Source of the DNA: RUG13409 sp045616985
Lineage (GTDB): Bacteria; Bacillota; Clostridia; Peptostreptococcales; Anaerovoracaceae
Assembly: GCA_045616985.1 (NCBI GenBank)
Contig: JAZLHU010000046.1
Coordinates: 1 to 25,611 of the forward strand
Length of the DNA stretch: 25,611 bases
Direction: 5' to 3'
Shown here in pieces: positions 1 to 7,016 of the stretch. The translations under genes and the position numbers were made by a program. Positions within the stretch are counted from its first letter, which is position 1. Each line of letters starts with the position of its first letter. The notes below the pieces were generated by a model. That model did no database searches. It was not told where the DNA came from and saw only the letters and a list, made by a program, of their open reading frames with translations.

Positions 1-664
1 GAAGACATTTGAATCCATATTCATTTCTGGATAGCATTTTAGTTTTATCAGTCCCCGAAAAACGGACAACTTTTATAGACGTGTTGTTATCATCAGATAA
101 AAGTTCTGCAAGCATATTAAATTTCCCATTCACTTTAAGGCTCGCATTTCTATAAAAGTTTTCCTCATTTATGGTTAAACCATTTTTTATATAGAAATAC
201 TTTAAAGTATTGAATGTCAACTCCTGATTGATACACTCTATTGATTCAAGAGAAGATACTTCAGAGTCAAAAAAGAGTTCTCCCAATAATTCCGGCTCAA
301 TTTTTTTGTTAGAGCTTCCGACCCTGATTCTATAATCTCCTGAACTTGAATAAGGCTTCCTGTTTCCTTTTGCTCTGACATGAATCACTTTTTCCCCATC
401 ATAATCTTCCAGAATAATCGAAGGAACAATAGATGGCTTAAGAATCTCGCTGATCCTTTGTTCAACTTTTTTGATAGTTTCAGGTCCAATCTGCCCTTTT
501 AGTCCAATTGCATCGCCGTTATTTGATACTCCATAAAATACATCTGCCCTACCATGTTTGTTTAGCATGGCTGCAATTGTTTCTATTCCTTTGTCCAGTT
601 CTGACAAGGAGGTTTTAAACTCAAAAAACTCCGTTTCAATTGGAAAATCAATATTTATTTTCAT
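1..664 (-). CDS. AlbA_2/Schlafen-like DNA-binding protein, C-terminus cut off by window edge
   Basis: An open frame of 221 codons runs off the left edge. The start ATG at 664 follows GAGGTG by about six bases and an almost ideal promoter. The N-terminus (EFFEFKTSLSELDKG, then ADVFYGVSNNGDAIGL and later YRIRVGSSNKKI) matches the AlbA_2 / Schlafen AAA_4 putative DNA-binding domain, which usually forms the first ~130 residues of RecG-like or helix-turn-helix ATPase proteins. The role of such proteins is mostly unknown; they are common in accessory and defence-associated DNA. Rare Arg codons AGA/AGG are used throughout. It lies just beyond the terminator of the tgt-rlmD operon. The C-terminal part that would name the subfamily is outside the window. 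Confidence 0.8.
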   Translation of the reverse strand, partial: MKINIDFPIETEFFEFKTSLSELDKGIETIAAMLNKHGRADVFYGVSNNGDAIGLKGQIGPETIKKVEQRISEILKPSIVPSIILEDYDGEKVIHVRAKGNRKPYSSSGDYRIRVGSSNKKIEPELLGELFFDSEVSSLESIECINQELTFNTLKYFYIKNGLTINEENFYRNASLKVNGKFNMLAELLSDDNNTSIKVVRFSGTDKTKMLSRNEYGFKCL

Positions 665-682
665 GATATCACCTCAAATTCT

Positions 683-711
683 ATGATACGTTTTTTCATC
701 GTGTTTGTCAA
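683..711 (-). promoter_or_regulatory. sigma-A type promoter of the AlbA_2 gene
   Basis: Minus strand: TTGACA (706-711), 17-base spacer, TATCAT (683-688). The expected start is near 676, giving a leader of only about 12 bases that still includes the GAGGTG ribosome site. Upstream (711-745) the words ACGCTT, ACGCTT and ACGTTT recur, possibly an operator. Confidence 0.75.
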
Positions 712-813
712 GTTTATTAAACGCTTATTCAACGCTTTGTGCAACGTTTTATAACACGCTCAACTGTTATCCCCTGTCATCAGCACCATCAACTCGCCTT
801 TTTTACCGCCAAT

Positions 814-855
814 AGCACTGCACACGGGGCTTCCGAAAATGTCAGCACTGCACAC
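814..855. repeat. 12-bp direct repeat, two copies
   Basis: AGCACTGCACAC occurs at 814-825 and 844-855, a period of exactly 30 bases. It lies in a GC-richer gap between the AlbA_2 gene and the tgt-rlmD terminator. Apart from this repeat, the AlbA_2 promoter and the terminator, I see nothing recognisable between 665 and 979. Confidence 0.6.
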
Positions 856-897
856 TCGCCCGCGTATTCTGTGTCTTTTCTCCGGAATCCGAGCACG

Positions 898-953
898 AAA
901 AAACGGCTTCTTAAGCGGCTCCGGCAGAACCCCGGAATCGCTGAAAAGCCCGT
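898..953 (-). terminator. intrinsic terminator of the metQNI-tgt-rlmD operon
   Basis: On the minus strand ACGGGCTTTTCAGCG (939-953) pairs imperfectly with CGCTTAAGAAGCCGT (903-917). An inner CCGG/CCGG stem extends it, and six T residues follow (898-903). It lies about 27 bases after the rlmD stop codon. Confidence 0.75.
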
Positions 954-979
954 GTTTTCAAAGGATTATCGCTATTCTG

Positions 980-2191
980 TTAACTGTGTTTTGACAGGAG
1001 TACCACGCACTCCACGTGTTTTGTAAACGGGAAATTATCATAAGCCGTAATCTGCTTTGTTTCATATCCTAAAAGCTTGGCTGCTCTTAAATTTTCCGCA
1101 AGAGTCCTGGGGTTGCAGGAAATATATACTATTTGATCTACCCCGTAACTTAAAATTTGAGCCAGTGCTTTGGGCATAATACCAGCTCTTGGCGGGTCCA
1201 CCACAATAACATCCGGCTTTTCCTCTATATTTGCTAAAGCGTTTCCTACATCGTCCGCAATAAATGTGCAGTTTTCAAGTCCGTTGATCATAGCGCTTTG
1301 TCTTGCTGTTTCAATTGCTTCCTCAACAATTTCAACGCCTATGGCCTTTTTTGCCTTTAAAGCCATGGCTTGAGTAATAGTTCCGGTACCGCAATACAAA
1401 TCGTATACGGTTTTCCCCTCAAGCCCGTCGATCAGGCTTAAAGCATCCGTATATAGCCTTTCGGCTGCTTCAACATTAGTCTGAAAAAAAGAAAAGGCCC
1501 CAACCTTAAATTTAAGTCCCATTATTACTTCTTCATAATAAGACCTTCCATAAAGAGTTTTTAAGAATTGACAGTTTACGGCATCTGAAATATTGTCATT
1601 AATTGTATGCAAAATCCCGACAACTGTGTTTTCAAGTGGTAAGTCCAAAATTAATTTTACGTAGCCTTCTTCATCGAAAGCGGTTTCGGAGCTTGTAATT
1701 ATATTTACAAGCAATTCATTAGTTCTTACTCCTCTTCTTAGAATAAGACCCCTCATAAGCCCGGTATGAAATTTTTTATGGTAATGAGAGTATCCCTTTT
1801 CAATGACAAATTTTGATGTTGCCTTTAGAATGTGGTTAAAATCCGGATGTACCAGTTGGCAATCAGATGTGTCTATTATGGAAATATAGGATTTCTTTTT
1901 ATGAAGTCCCAGCACCGTCGGACCATCTTTTACCTCGTTTCCGAAGGTATACTCCATTTTATTTCTGTAATTATATCTGTGATCAGTTTCCTTTATCCCA
2001 CACAAAAGCGAAGGATCTATACCTGAGGCTTTCAAAAAGCCCTTGATCTCTCCTTCTTTGTTTTTAAGCTGGTCTTCATAAGCAACGCCCTGGTAAGAAC
2101 AGCCACCGCAATATTCACTTAGCTTACAAATATCAAAACTCACCGTATTTTTCAAAAAATTCCTTTTTAAACCAACTGAATCTGTCCTCAT
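980..2191 (-). CDS. rlmD: 23S rRNA (uracil-5-)-methyltransferase, RlmD/RumA family, without TRAM domain
   Basis: An SAM-dependent m5U methyltransferase acting on 23S rRNA. The four cluster cysteines are present (C22, C28, C31 as CX5CX2C, and C111 in DTSDC). So are the SAM site LYCGTGTI, the VDPPRAG motif, and the catalytic cysteine in YISCNPRT; the C-terminus FTKHVECVVLL is typical. At ~403 residues it lacks the N-terminal TRAM domain of many Gram-positive RlmCD proteins. Start choice: ATG at 2191 has AGAGAGG six bases upstream but makes a 59-base overlap with tgt. TTG at 2155 (after AAGGAA) or GTG at 2143 are credible shorter starts, since conservation begins near residue 19. It is the last gene of its operon. 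Exact target uridine (747 or 1939) cannot be told from sequence. Confidence 0.9.
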   Translation of the reverse strand: MRTDSVGLKRNFLKNTVSFDICKLSEYCGGCSYQGVAYEDQLKNKEGEIKGFLKASGIDPSLLCGIKETDHRYNYRNKMEYTFGNEVKDGPTVLGLHKKKSYISIIDTSDCQLVHPDFNHILKATSKFVIEKGYSHYHKKFHTGLMRGLILRRGVRTNELLVNIITSSETAFDEEGYVKLILDLPLENTVVGILHTINDNISDAVNCQFLKTLYGRSYYEEVIMGLKFKVGAFSFFQTNVEAAERLYTDALSLIDGLEGKTVYDLYCGTGTITQAMALKAKKAIGVEIVEEAIETARQSAMINGLENCTFIADDVGNALANIEEKPDVIVVDPPRAGIMPKALAQILSYGVDQIVYISCNPRTLAENLRAAKLLGYETKQITAYDNFPFTKHVECVVLLSKHS

Positions 2192-3263
2192 CAATAGCCT
2201 CTCTTATCTGTTCTGCCAGTCTTACAAGGAAGTGCAGATTATGCTCAGACAAAAGCATGGCGGATAAAATTTCATCAGATCTGAAAAGATGTCTTAGATA
2301 TGCTCTGGAATATGTTCTGCAGCAATAGCAGTCACATTCTGGATCCAGAGGTGAAAAGTCCTCAGCATATTTTGCGTTTTTAATATTTATACGGCCATGA
2401 GACGTCATTGCCATACCGTTTCTTGCAACTCGTGTAGGAAGAACGCAATCAAACATATCGATCCCGCGCTCAACTCCCTCAAGAATGCAATCCGCAGATC
2501 CTACACCCATAAGATACCTTGGTTTTTCTTCAGGAAGATAATCAACACAATCGTCCATTATCTCGTACATAAGCTCTTTAGGTTCGCCAACAGAAAGTCC
2601 TCCTATAGAGTATCCGGGAAGGTCAAGATCAACAATCTGTTTCGCGGATTCAGCTCTTAAATCCTTGTACATTCCGCCCTGCATAATACCGAAAAGACTC
2701 TGATTCTCAACATTTTTATGATGTTCCCTGCAGCGCTTAAGCCACCTTGTGGTTCTTTCAAGGGATAACTTCGTATACTCTCTGTCAGAAGGATAAGGAC
2801 AGCACTCATCAAAAGCCATAATAATATCTGCACCTAAAGCATTCTGAACCTCAATTGATTTTTCCGGTGTAAACATATGAGAAGAACCATCCAGATAGGA
2901 TCTGAACTTCACACCCTCTTCCGAGATCTTTCTTAAATCGCCAAGAGAAAATACCTGAAAGCCTCCGCTATCCGTCAGAATAGCTTCATTCCAGTTCATA
3001 AACTTATGAAGACCTCCTGCTTTTGCAACAAGCTCATGACCCGGTCTTAAATACAAATGATATGTATTTGAAAGGATAATATGTGCACCTTCATGTCCGA
3101 GACCTGCCACAGCCTCTGGCTTCATGGCCTTTACCGTGGCCTGAGTTCCTACAGGCATAAAAACAGGGGTCTGCACATCACCATGCGGTGTGTGCAGAAC
3201 TCCCCTACGTGCTTTGGTTTTTTTATCTGTTTTAATTAATTCAAATGTAACTGCGTTTTTCAT
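2133..3263 (-). CDS. tgt: queuine/preQ1 tRNA-guanine transglycosylase
   Basis: Exchanges the wobble guanine of GUN-anticodon tRNAs (Asp, Asn, His, Tyr) for preQ1 in bacterial queuosine synthesis. Family marks: D98 in LTDSGGFQ (base recognition), nucleophile D272 in FDCVLPTR, GIMQGG and GGLSVGE loops, and the zinc site C310-x-C312-x2-C315 with H341. Its 376 residues are full length. The start ATG shares bases with the metI stop codon (TAATG), so the gene is translationally coupled to the methionine transporter. The partner enzyme QueA is not adjacent: it lies about 5 kb away in the preceding operon. Confidence 0.97.
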   Translation of the reverse strand: MKNAVTFELIKTDKKTKARRGVLHTPHGDVQTPVFMPVGTQATVKAMKPEAVAGLGHEGAHIILSNTYHLYLRPGHELVAKAGGLHKFMNWNEAILTDSGGFQVFSLGDLRKISEEGVKFRSYLDGSSHMFTPEKSIEVQNALGADIIMAFDECCPYPSDREYTKLSLERTTRWLKRCREHHKNVENQSLFGIMQGGMYKDLRAESAKQIVDLDLPGYSIGGLSVGEPKELMYEIMDDCVDYLPEEKPRYLMGVGSADCILEGVERGIDMFDCVLPTRVARNGMAMTSHGRINIKNAKYAEDFSPLDPECDCYCCRTYSRAYLRHLFRSDEILSAMLLSEHNLHFLVRLAEQIREAIDEDRFSWFKKEFFEKYGEF

Positions 3264-3967
3264 TAATGGTTAACTCGTTTGTCTGATTTAACGGCAAGCT
3301 TAGTTCCCAATGACTGGAACAACTGAACTAAAAGAATAAGAAGGATTACAGCAAAAATCATTACCATGTACTTATACCTGTAATACCCGTAGTTAATGGC
3401 GATCTTGCCCAGCCCGCCGCCTCCGATTATACCACTCATTGCCGTATAACCCAAAATCGTTGTAATGGCAGTCGTTGCGTTTGACAGCAGGCTCGGAACG
3501 GCCTCCGGGATTAAGACCCTGACAATAATCTGAAAAGGACTTGCGCCCATAGCTTCAGCCATTTCAATTATATTTGGATCGACCTCTCTCAAAGAGGTTT
3601 CCGCAAGACGAGCTATAAACGGAAAAGCGGCTATAACCAAAGGAACGATGCTTGCAACAGTTCCGACGGAAGTTCCGACAATTGCTCTTGTAAGAGGTAT
3701 TACCAAAATCATAAGGATCAAAAAAGGAATTGAACGTAAGAGGTTTATGATTACATTCAAAAGCTTCATTATCCATACGGGAACCTTTATGATTCCGTTT
3801 TTATCACCTGCAACAAGTATAACACCTAAAGGAAGACCTATAACGATTGCAAAGAACGTTGCGAGAACGGTTACGTAAAATGTTTCCCATGTTGCAAGAG
3901 GAAGCTCATGGATCAATACATCAATTGCTTCCGCAATAGCCTCCGCAGTAAATGCTTTAGCGATCAT
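3263..3967 (-). CDS. metI: D/L-methionine ABC transporter permease
   Basis: Integral membrane subunit of the MetNIQ importer. The 234-residue protein has the normal family length with about five hydrophobic segments. It carries the EAA coupling motif (EMAEAMGASPFQII), which docks on the ATPase. The ending GGGGLGKIAINYGYYRY is typical of MetI. Start ATG at 3967 follows a strong GGAGGTG site inside the end of metN (11-base overlap). The stop overlaps the tgt start. Confidence 0.95.
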   Translation of the reverse strand: MIAKAFTAEAIAEAIDVLIHELPLATWETFYVTVLATFFAIVIGLPLGVILVAGDKNGIIKVPVWIMKLLNVIINLLRSIPFLILMILVIPLTRAIVGTSVGTVASIVPLVIAAFPFIARLAETSLREVDPNIIEMAEAMGASPFQIIVRVLIPEAVPSLLSNATTAITTILGYTAMSGIIGGGGLGKIAINYGYYRYKYMVMIFAVILLILLVQLFQSLGTKLAVKSDKRVNH

Positions 3968-4970
3968 TTCCCCGCACCTCCTCTGTTATTACACCTTTAT
4001 CCTTAATATACTTTAATGCCTTATAAAACGCCTCGTCCCCGCCTTGAATACCAAGAAGCATAGAGCCGAATATTTTGCCTCCAATGTTTTTCGTCTGCGC
4101 ATTTCTGATATTTGCGATAATATTCTTTTCAAGAGCCAGACTTGCAATAAGCGGTTGACCTGTTATTTCTTCACCATTAAATACAAGTCTGAGAAGTCTT
4201 TCGCCGGGAACAACGATGGTAATGGCATCGTCCTCGCCCTCGGGAAATACCAATCTTTTTGCAGCAGATGTTTTGGGGTTTGAGAAAATCTCCATAACAT
4301 TCCCCTGTTCAACAATACTGCCTTCATCAAGAATAGCAACTTTATTACAAATGCTTTCGACAACGCTCATTGAATGCGTGATTATGACTACCGTAACGCC
4401 GATTTTCCGATTTATATTTCTTATTAAATCCAGAATTTCATTGGTAGTTTTGGGATCCAATGCAGACGTTGCCTCATCACAAAGAAGCACCTTAGGGCTT
4501 GTTGCCAGAGCTCTTGCTATGGCAACTCTTTGCTGCTGGCCTCCGGAAAGCTGACTCGGATATGCCTTTGCCTTATCCTTCAGCCCAACCATATCAAGCA
4601 ATTCATATGCCTTTTGTTCAGCTTCGGATTTTTTTACTCCGCTCAATTCAAGCGGGAAGCACACATTTCCGAGATTTGTTCTTTGCATCAAAAGATTAAA
4701 CCCCTGAAAAATCATTGTTATGTTTCGTCTGGCATCGCGAAGCTCTTTTTCTCTGAGGCAAAGCATGTCTACGCCATCAACGAAAACTCTGCCGTCGCTT
4801 GGTCTTTCCAAAAGGTTTATTGTTCTGACGAGTGTGGATTTGCCGGCGCCGCTCATTCCGATGATACCGAAAATATCTCCGTCTTCAACAGTTATTGATA
4901 CATCCTTTAAGGCTTCTACGATACCTTCAGAGCTTGTAAACGTTTTTGATAAATTCTTTAATTCAATCAT
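3957..4970 (-). CDS. metN: methionine ABC transporter ATP-binding protein with NIL domain
   Basis: ATPase of the MetNIQ importer. Walker A GMSGAGKST (38-46), signature LSGGQQQR (141-148), Walker B VLLCDEATSALD (161-172) and the H-loop histidine (199) are intact. The C-terminal ~90 residues form a NIL domain, the site at which intracellular methionine trans-inhibits E. coli MetNI; this one includes the segment EKNIIANIRNAQTKNIGGKIFG. Starts one base after the metQ stop. So uptake may be limited twice: by the leader at transcription and by the NIL domain at the protein. Confidence 0.96.
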   Translation of the reverse strand: MIELKNLSKTFTSSEGIVEALKDVSITVEDGDIFGIIGMSGAGKSTLVRTINLLERPSDGRVFVDGVDMLCLREKELRDARRNITMIFQGFNLLMQRTNLGNVCFPLELSGVKKSEAEQKAYELLDMVGLKDKAKAYPSQLSGGQQQRVAIARALATSPKVLLCDEATSALDPKTTNEILDLIRNINRKIGVTVVIITHSMSVVESICNKVAILDEGSIVEQGNVMEIFSNPKTSAAKRLVFPEGEDDAITIVVPGERLLRLVFNGEEITGQPLIASLALEKNIIANIRNAQTKNIGGKIFGSMLLGIQGGDEAFYKALKYIKDKGVITEEVRGNDR

Positions 4971-4971
4971 A

Positions 4972-5832
4972 TTATTTTAAAGCGTCAAGACTTGTTTGCT
5001 TTCCTCCAAAAAGTCCCATCGGTTCGCAGTGAATCCATGCAATGGATTTAAGATGTGTATTCTGCTCTGCATTAAATTCATCAAGATACGGATCGTGCTG
5101 GAAATAGTTGCAATCAACTTCACCGTCTTCAACAACAAGATTTGGCTGAACATAGTCTGTATATTCAATTGTCTTAAGTGTAATTCCTTTAGCAGCAAGA
5201 ATATCCTTGCATACATTTTCAAGAATTTCTGCATGAGGAGCCGGTGTTGCAGCGCAGGAAATTGTCTGACCGGAAAGGGCAGCATAGTCAACACTGCTAT
5301 CGTATCCATCTGTTACATTATCAACTGTCGTTACAACTGATCCATCCGGATAAGTTTTCTTTATATAATCCTGAACCTGTTTTGATTCGAGAGCTGCCTT
5401 CAATGCAAGTATCAGAGGGTTATTCTCATTTCCTTCCTTCACTACAAGAATGTTTGCATAAGGCGATGCGGAGCCTTCTATTCCAAGCGCATCAGCCGGC
5501 TTAAGTCCTGCCGGAATAGCATAATTTCCGTTAATTACTGCATAATCAACATCCTGCAGAATATTCGGGAGCTGTGCTGCTTCTACCTCCTGGAATTTAA
5601 TGTTTTTTGGATTCGATGTAATATCCTTTACTGTGGCAACAATACCTGCTTTGTCATCAACTTCTATAAAACCGAGAGCTTCAAGAAGCAAAAGAGCTCT
5701 TGCTTCATTAGAGGTATCGTTTGGAACTGCAATAGTAATTTCCTTTGCCTGAGCTTTTTCTCCGCAAGCTGTAAGGCCAAGACAGGCACAAGCAAGCACA
5801 AGTGCAAGAATCAGTGATAATGATTTTTTCAT
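4972..5832 (-). CDS. metQ: methionine-binding lipoprotein of the ABC importer
   Basis: Extracellular substrate-binding subunit (NlpA/MetQ family, 286 residues). The start is ATG at 5832, seven bases after GGAGG; an in-frame upstream codon at 5850 precedes the ribosome site and is rejected. A lipoprotein signal ends in LGLTAC. The mature part begins with KEITIAVPNDTSNEARAL and contains the MetQ features NGNYAIPAGL and NYFQHDPYLDEFN. First structural gene of metQ-metN-metI-tgt-rlmD, located 24 bases after the leader terminator. The methionine assignment rests on family, linked metNI and the Met-rich leader ORF. Confidence 0.95.
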   Translation of the reverse strand: MKKSLSLILALVLACACLGLTACGEKAQAKEITIAVPNDTSNEARALLLLEALGFIEVDDKAGIVATVKDITSNPKNIKFQEVEAAQLPNILQDVDYAVINGNYAIPAGLKPADALGIEGSASPYANILVVKEGNENNPLILALKAALESKQVQDYIKKTYPDGSVVTTVDNVTDGYDSSVDYAALSGQTISCAATPAPHAEILENVCKDILAAKGITLKTIEYTDYVQPNLVVEDGEVDCNYFQHDPYLDEFNAEQNTHLKSIAWIHCEPMGLFGGKQTSLDALK

Positions 5833-5851
5833 GATTAAACCTCCATACAAT

Positions 5852-5882
5852 AAAAAACCGAAAGGCGCGATGCCTTCCGGTT
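5852..5882 (-). terminator. leader terminator (attenuator) in front of metQ
   Basis: Minus strand: AACCGGAAGGC, loop ATCGC, GCCTTTCGGTT, an 11-pair stem with one G-T wobble (5856-5882), followed by TTTTTTA. It lies between the metQ promoter and metQ, so it must be bypassed for expression. Confidence 0.9.
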
Positions 5883-5918
5883 AACAGTACAAAACCAACT
5901 ATCTGGAAAAGACATCGC
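5867..5918 (-). promoter_or_regulatory. predicted antiterminator pairing in the metQ leader
   Basis: GCGATGTCTTTTCC (5905-5918), which codes for the last codons of the leader peptide, can pair with GGAAGGCATCGC (5867-5878). That is six perfect pairs, a U-G and a C-G, a two-base bulge, then four pairs. The second segment is the 5' arm and loop of the terminator, so the two structures exclude each other. A third segment, ATCGTGAAAAAG at the leader start codon (5977-5988), could cover the first as a protector. Confidence 0.65.
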
Positions 5919-5985
5919 AAAAAGGCGCATACATCATGCGCATAAGCATTCCCATATCCATAAGCATAACGGAACTCTTTTTCAC
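5899..5985 (-). CDS. methionine-rich leader peptide of the met operon
   Basis: A 28-codon ORF: GTG start at 5985 with AAGGGAAG eight bases upstream, TAG stop at 5899-5901. It follows the promoter by about 26 bases. Codons 7-18 read Met-Leu-Met-Asp-Met-Gly-Met-Leu-Met-Arg-Met-Met, that is seven Met codons in twelve. The codons after them (23-27) form the 5' arm of the predicted antiterminator, and the stop codon lies 16 bases before the terminator stem. This is the layout of trp/his-type leader peptides. Expected behaviour (inference): with little Met-tRNA the ribosome stalls on the Met codons and the antiterminator forms; with plentiful Met it reaches the stop, masks that arm, and transcription ends. 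Confidence 0.85.
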   Translation of the reverse strand: MKKSSVMLMDMGMLMRMMYAPFCDVFSR

Positions 5986-6017
5986 GATAATCTTCCCTTT
6001 CTCAAAAACATATCATG

Positions 6018-6046
6018 ACTTTACCACAATAAACACGGTGTGTCAA
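6018..6046 (-). promoter_or_regulatory. promoter of the metQ leader
   Basis: TTGACA (6041-6046), 17-base spacer, TAAAGT (6018-6023) on the minus strand. Predicted start near 6011. The -35 lies about six bases after the stop codon of the SGNH gene; I see no separate terminator for that upstream operon, so its transcripts would also meet the leader terminator. Confidence 0.85.
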
Positions 6047-6052
6047 CATAAA

Positions 6053-7015
6053 TTAATAATTGGACAAAACAACATGGGTCCTGATAAACTCTGCCCAATC
6101 GGGATAATATTTACCAAGCAGATGCGTGTTATCGAAGGTTACGTCCTGAATAAGATTTCCTTCTCCGTCATCAAATACAGGATTGCAATCTATATAGTAG
6201 ATTTTGTCTTCGGTATTTTCTTCAGCAAGATCGCGGAGCATCGTATTTAAAGTATTCAAACGGCTGTTGTTGTGTACGGAATCCGAATCAGAACGCTTTT
6301 TTGTAACATGAATATTTGCCATTAAATATACGGTCGCATCAGGTTCGTATTCGTTTACTATTTCCAGCAAATCCCTAAAGCGTTTTTCTATACCGTTTAA
6401 CGAATAACCAAGTTCATTTATACCAAGACCGATATATACCTTATCATAACAATAGTTCTCAAATAAATCTGTAAGCTTTACTTTACCAACACCCGAAATA
6501 TCAACGGTTGAGCTGGTAAAATTGTAAATAGAAAGTCCGGTATCAACAAACCAGTGTGGTCCGCTCAAATGCCCGTAATGAGCAAGCCCCACAGATCTTG
6601 AATCTCCGATAAAGAGTGCTGAATCAAAATACCCTTCAGGTGCTTCGGAAAAGCCATAATCGGGCGCATCGGGACTTAAGATTTTTGTCTTATCTTCGTT
6701 CCATTTGAGCTTATCCGGGTCGGCACCTGTCATCAGAACTCCGGCCTTTGGTTTTTCGTCTGTTTCATCCTTGCCTTCAACTGCCGAAGCGGTAATTTCG
6801 TTTTCAGCCGGAATTTCTGCGGCAGCCGGTGTTTCATCTTCGGCTTCTATTTCAGACGATGTTTCTTCTTTGGTTTCTACGCTGCTTTGAGTTACAACCG
6901 CAACATGCTCCTCTCCTTCCTGTTTAACGGCTTCTTTGTCAGCGCAGGAACAAAGAGCAGGAAGCATAATTACGGACATCATTAATAGTAGAGAAAACTT
7001 TATATATCTTTTCAT
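6053..7015 (-). CDS. SGNH/GDSL-family lipoprotein, partner of the MBOAT acyltransferase
   Basis: A 320-residue predicted lipoprotein: lipobox LCSC with C24 as acylation site, then an acidic, Ala/Glu-rich linker (about 26-90) that is probably disordered. The C-terminal SGNH fold has FIGDSRS with nucleophile S139, the GINE block at 198-201, and the catalytic D295-x-x-H298 (DNTH). Start ATG at 7015 lies one base after the MBOAT stop; an upstream in-frame codon at 7045 lies inside the MBOAT gene and lacks the signal peptide. By analogy with AlgI/AlgJ-X, PatA/PatB and DltB/DltD pairs it probably finishes acyl (often O-acetyl) transfer to an envelope polymer outside the membrane. Substrate unknown. 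Last gene of the argR-led operon. Confidence 0.8.
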   Translation of the reverse strand: MKRYIKFSLLLMMSVIMLPALCSCADKEAVKQEGEEHVAVVTQSSVETKEETSSEIEAEDETPAAAEIPAENEITASAVEGKDETDEKPKAGVLMTGADPDKLKWNEDKTKILSPDAPDYGFSEAPEGYFDSALFIGDSRSVGLAHYGHLSGPHWFVDTGLSIYNFTSSTVDISGVGKVKLTDLFENYCYDKVYIGLGINELGYSLNGIEKRFRDLLEIVNEYEPDATVYLMANIHVTKKRSDSDSVHNNSRLNTLNTMLRDLAEENTEDKIYYIDCNPVFDDGEGNLIQDVTFDNTHLLGKYYPDWAEFIRTHVVLSNY

Positions 7016-7016
7016 A

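Noticed and set aside
739..1026. 95-codon plus-strand ORF
   Set aside because: It runs through the tgt-rlmD terminator and into the antisense of rlmD, has no ribosome site and no recognisable domain.
5833..6046. SAM riboswitch (S-box) or Met T-box upstream of metQ
   Set aside because: The leader lacks the S-box core and the T-box UGGN/AG-box elements, and is too short for a T-box. The leader ORF explains it better.
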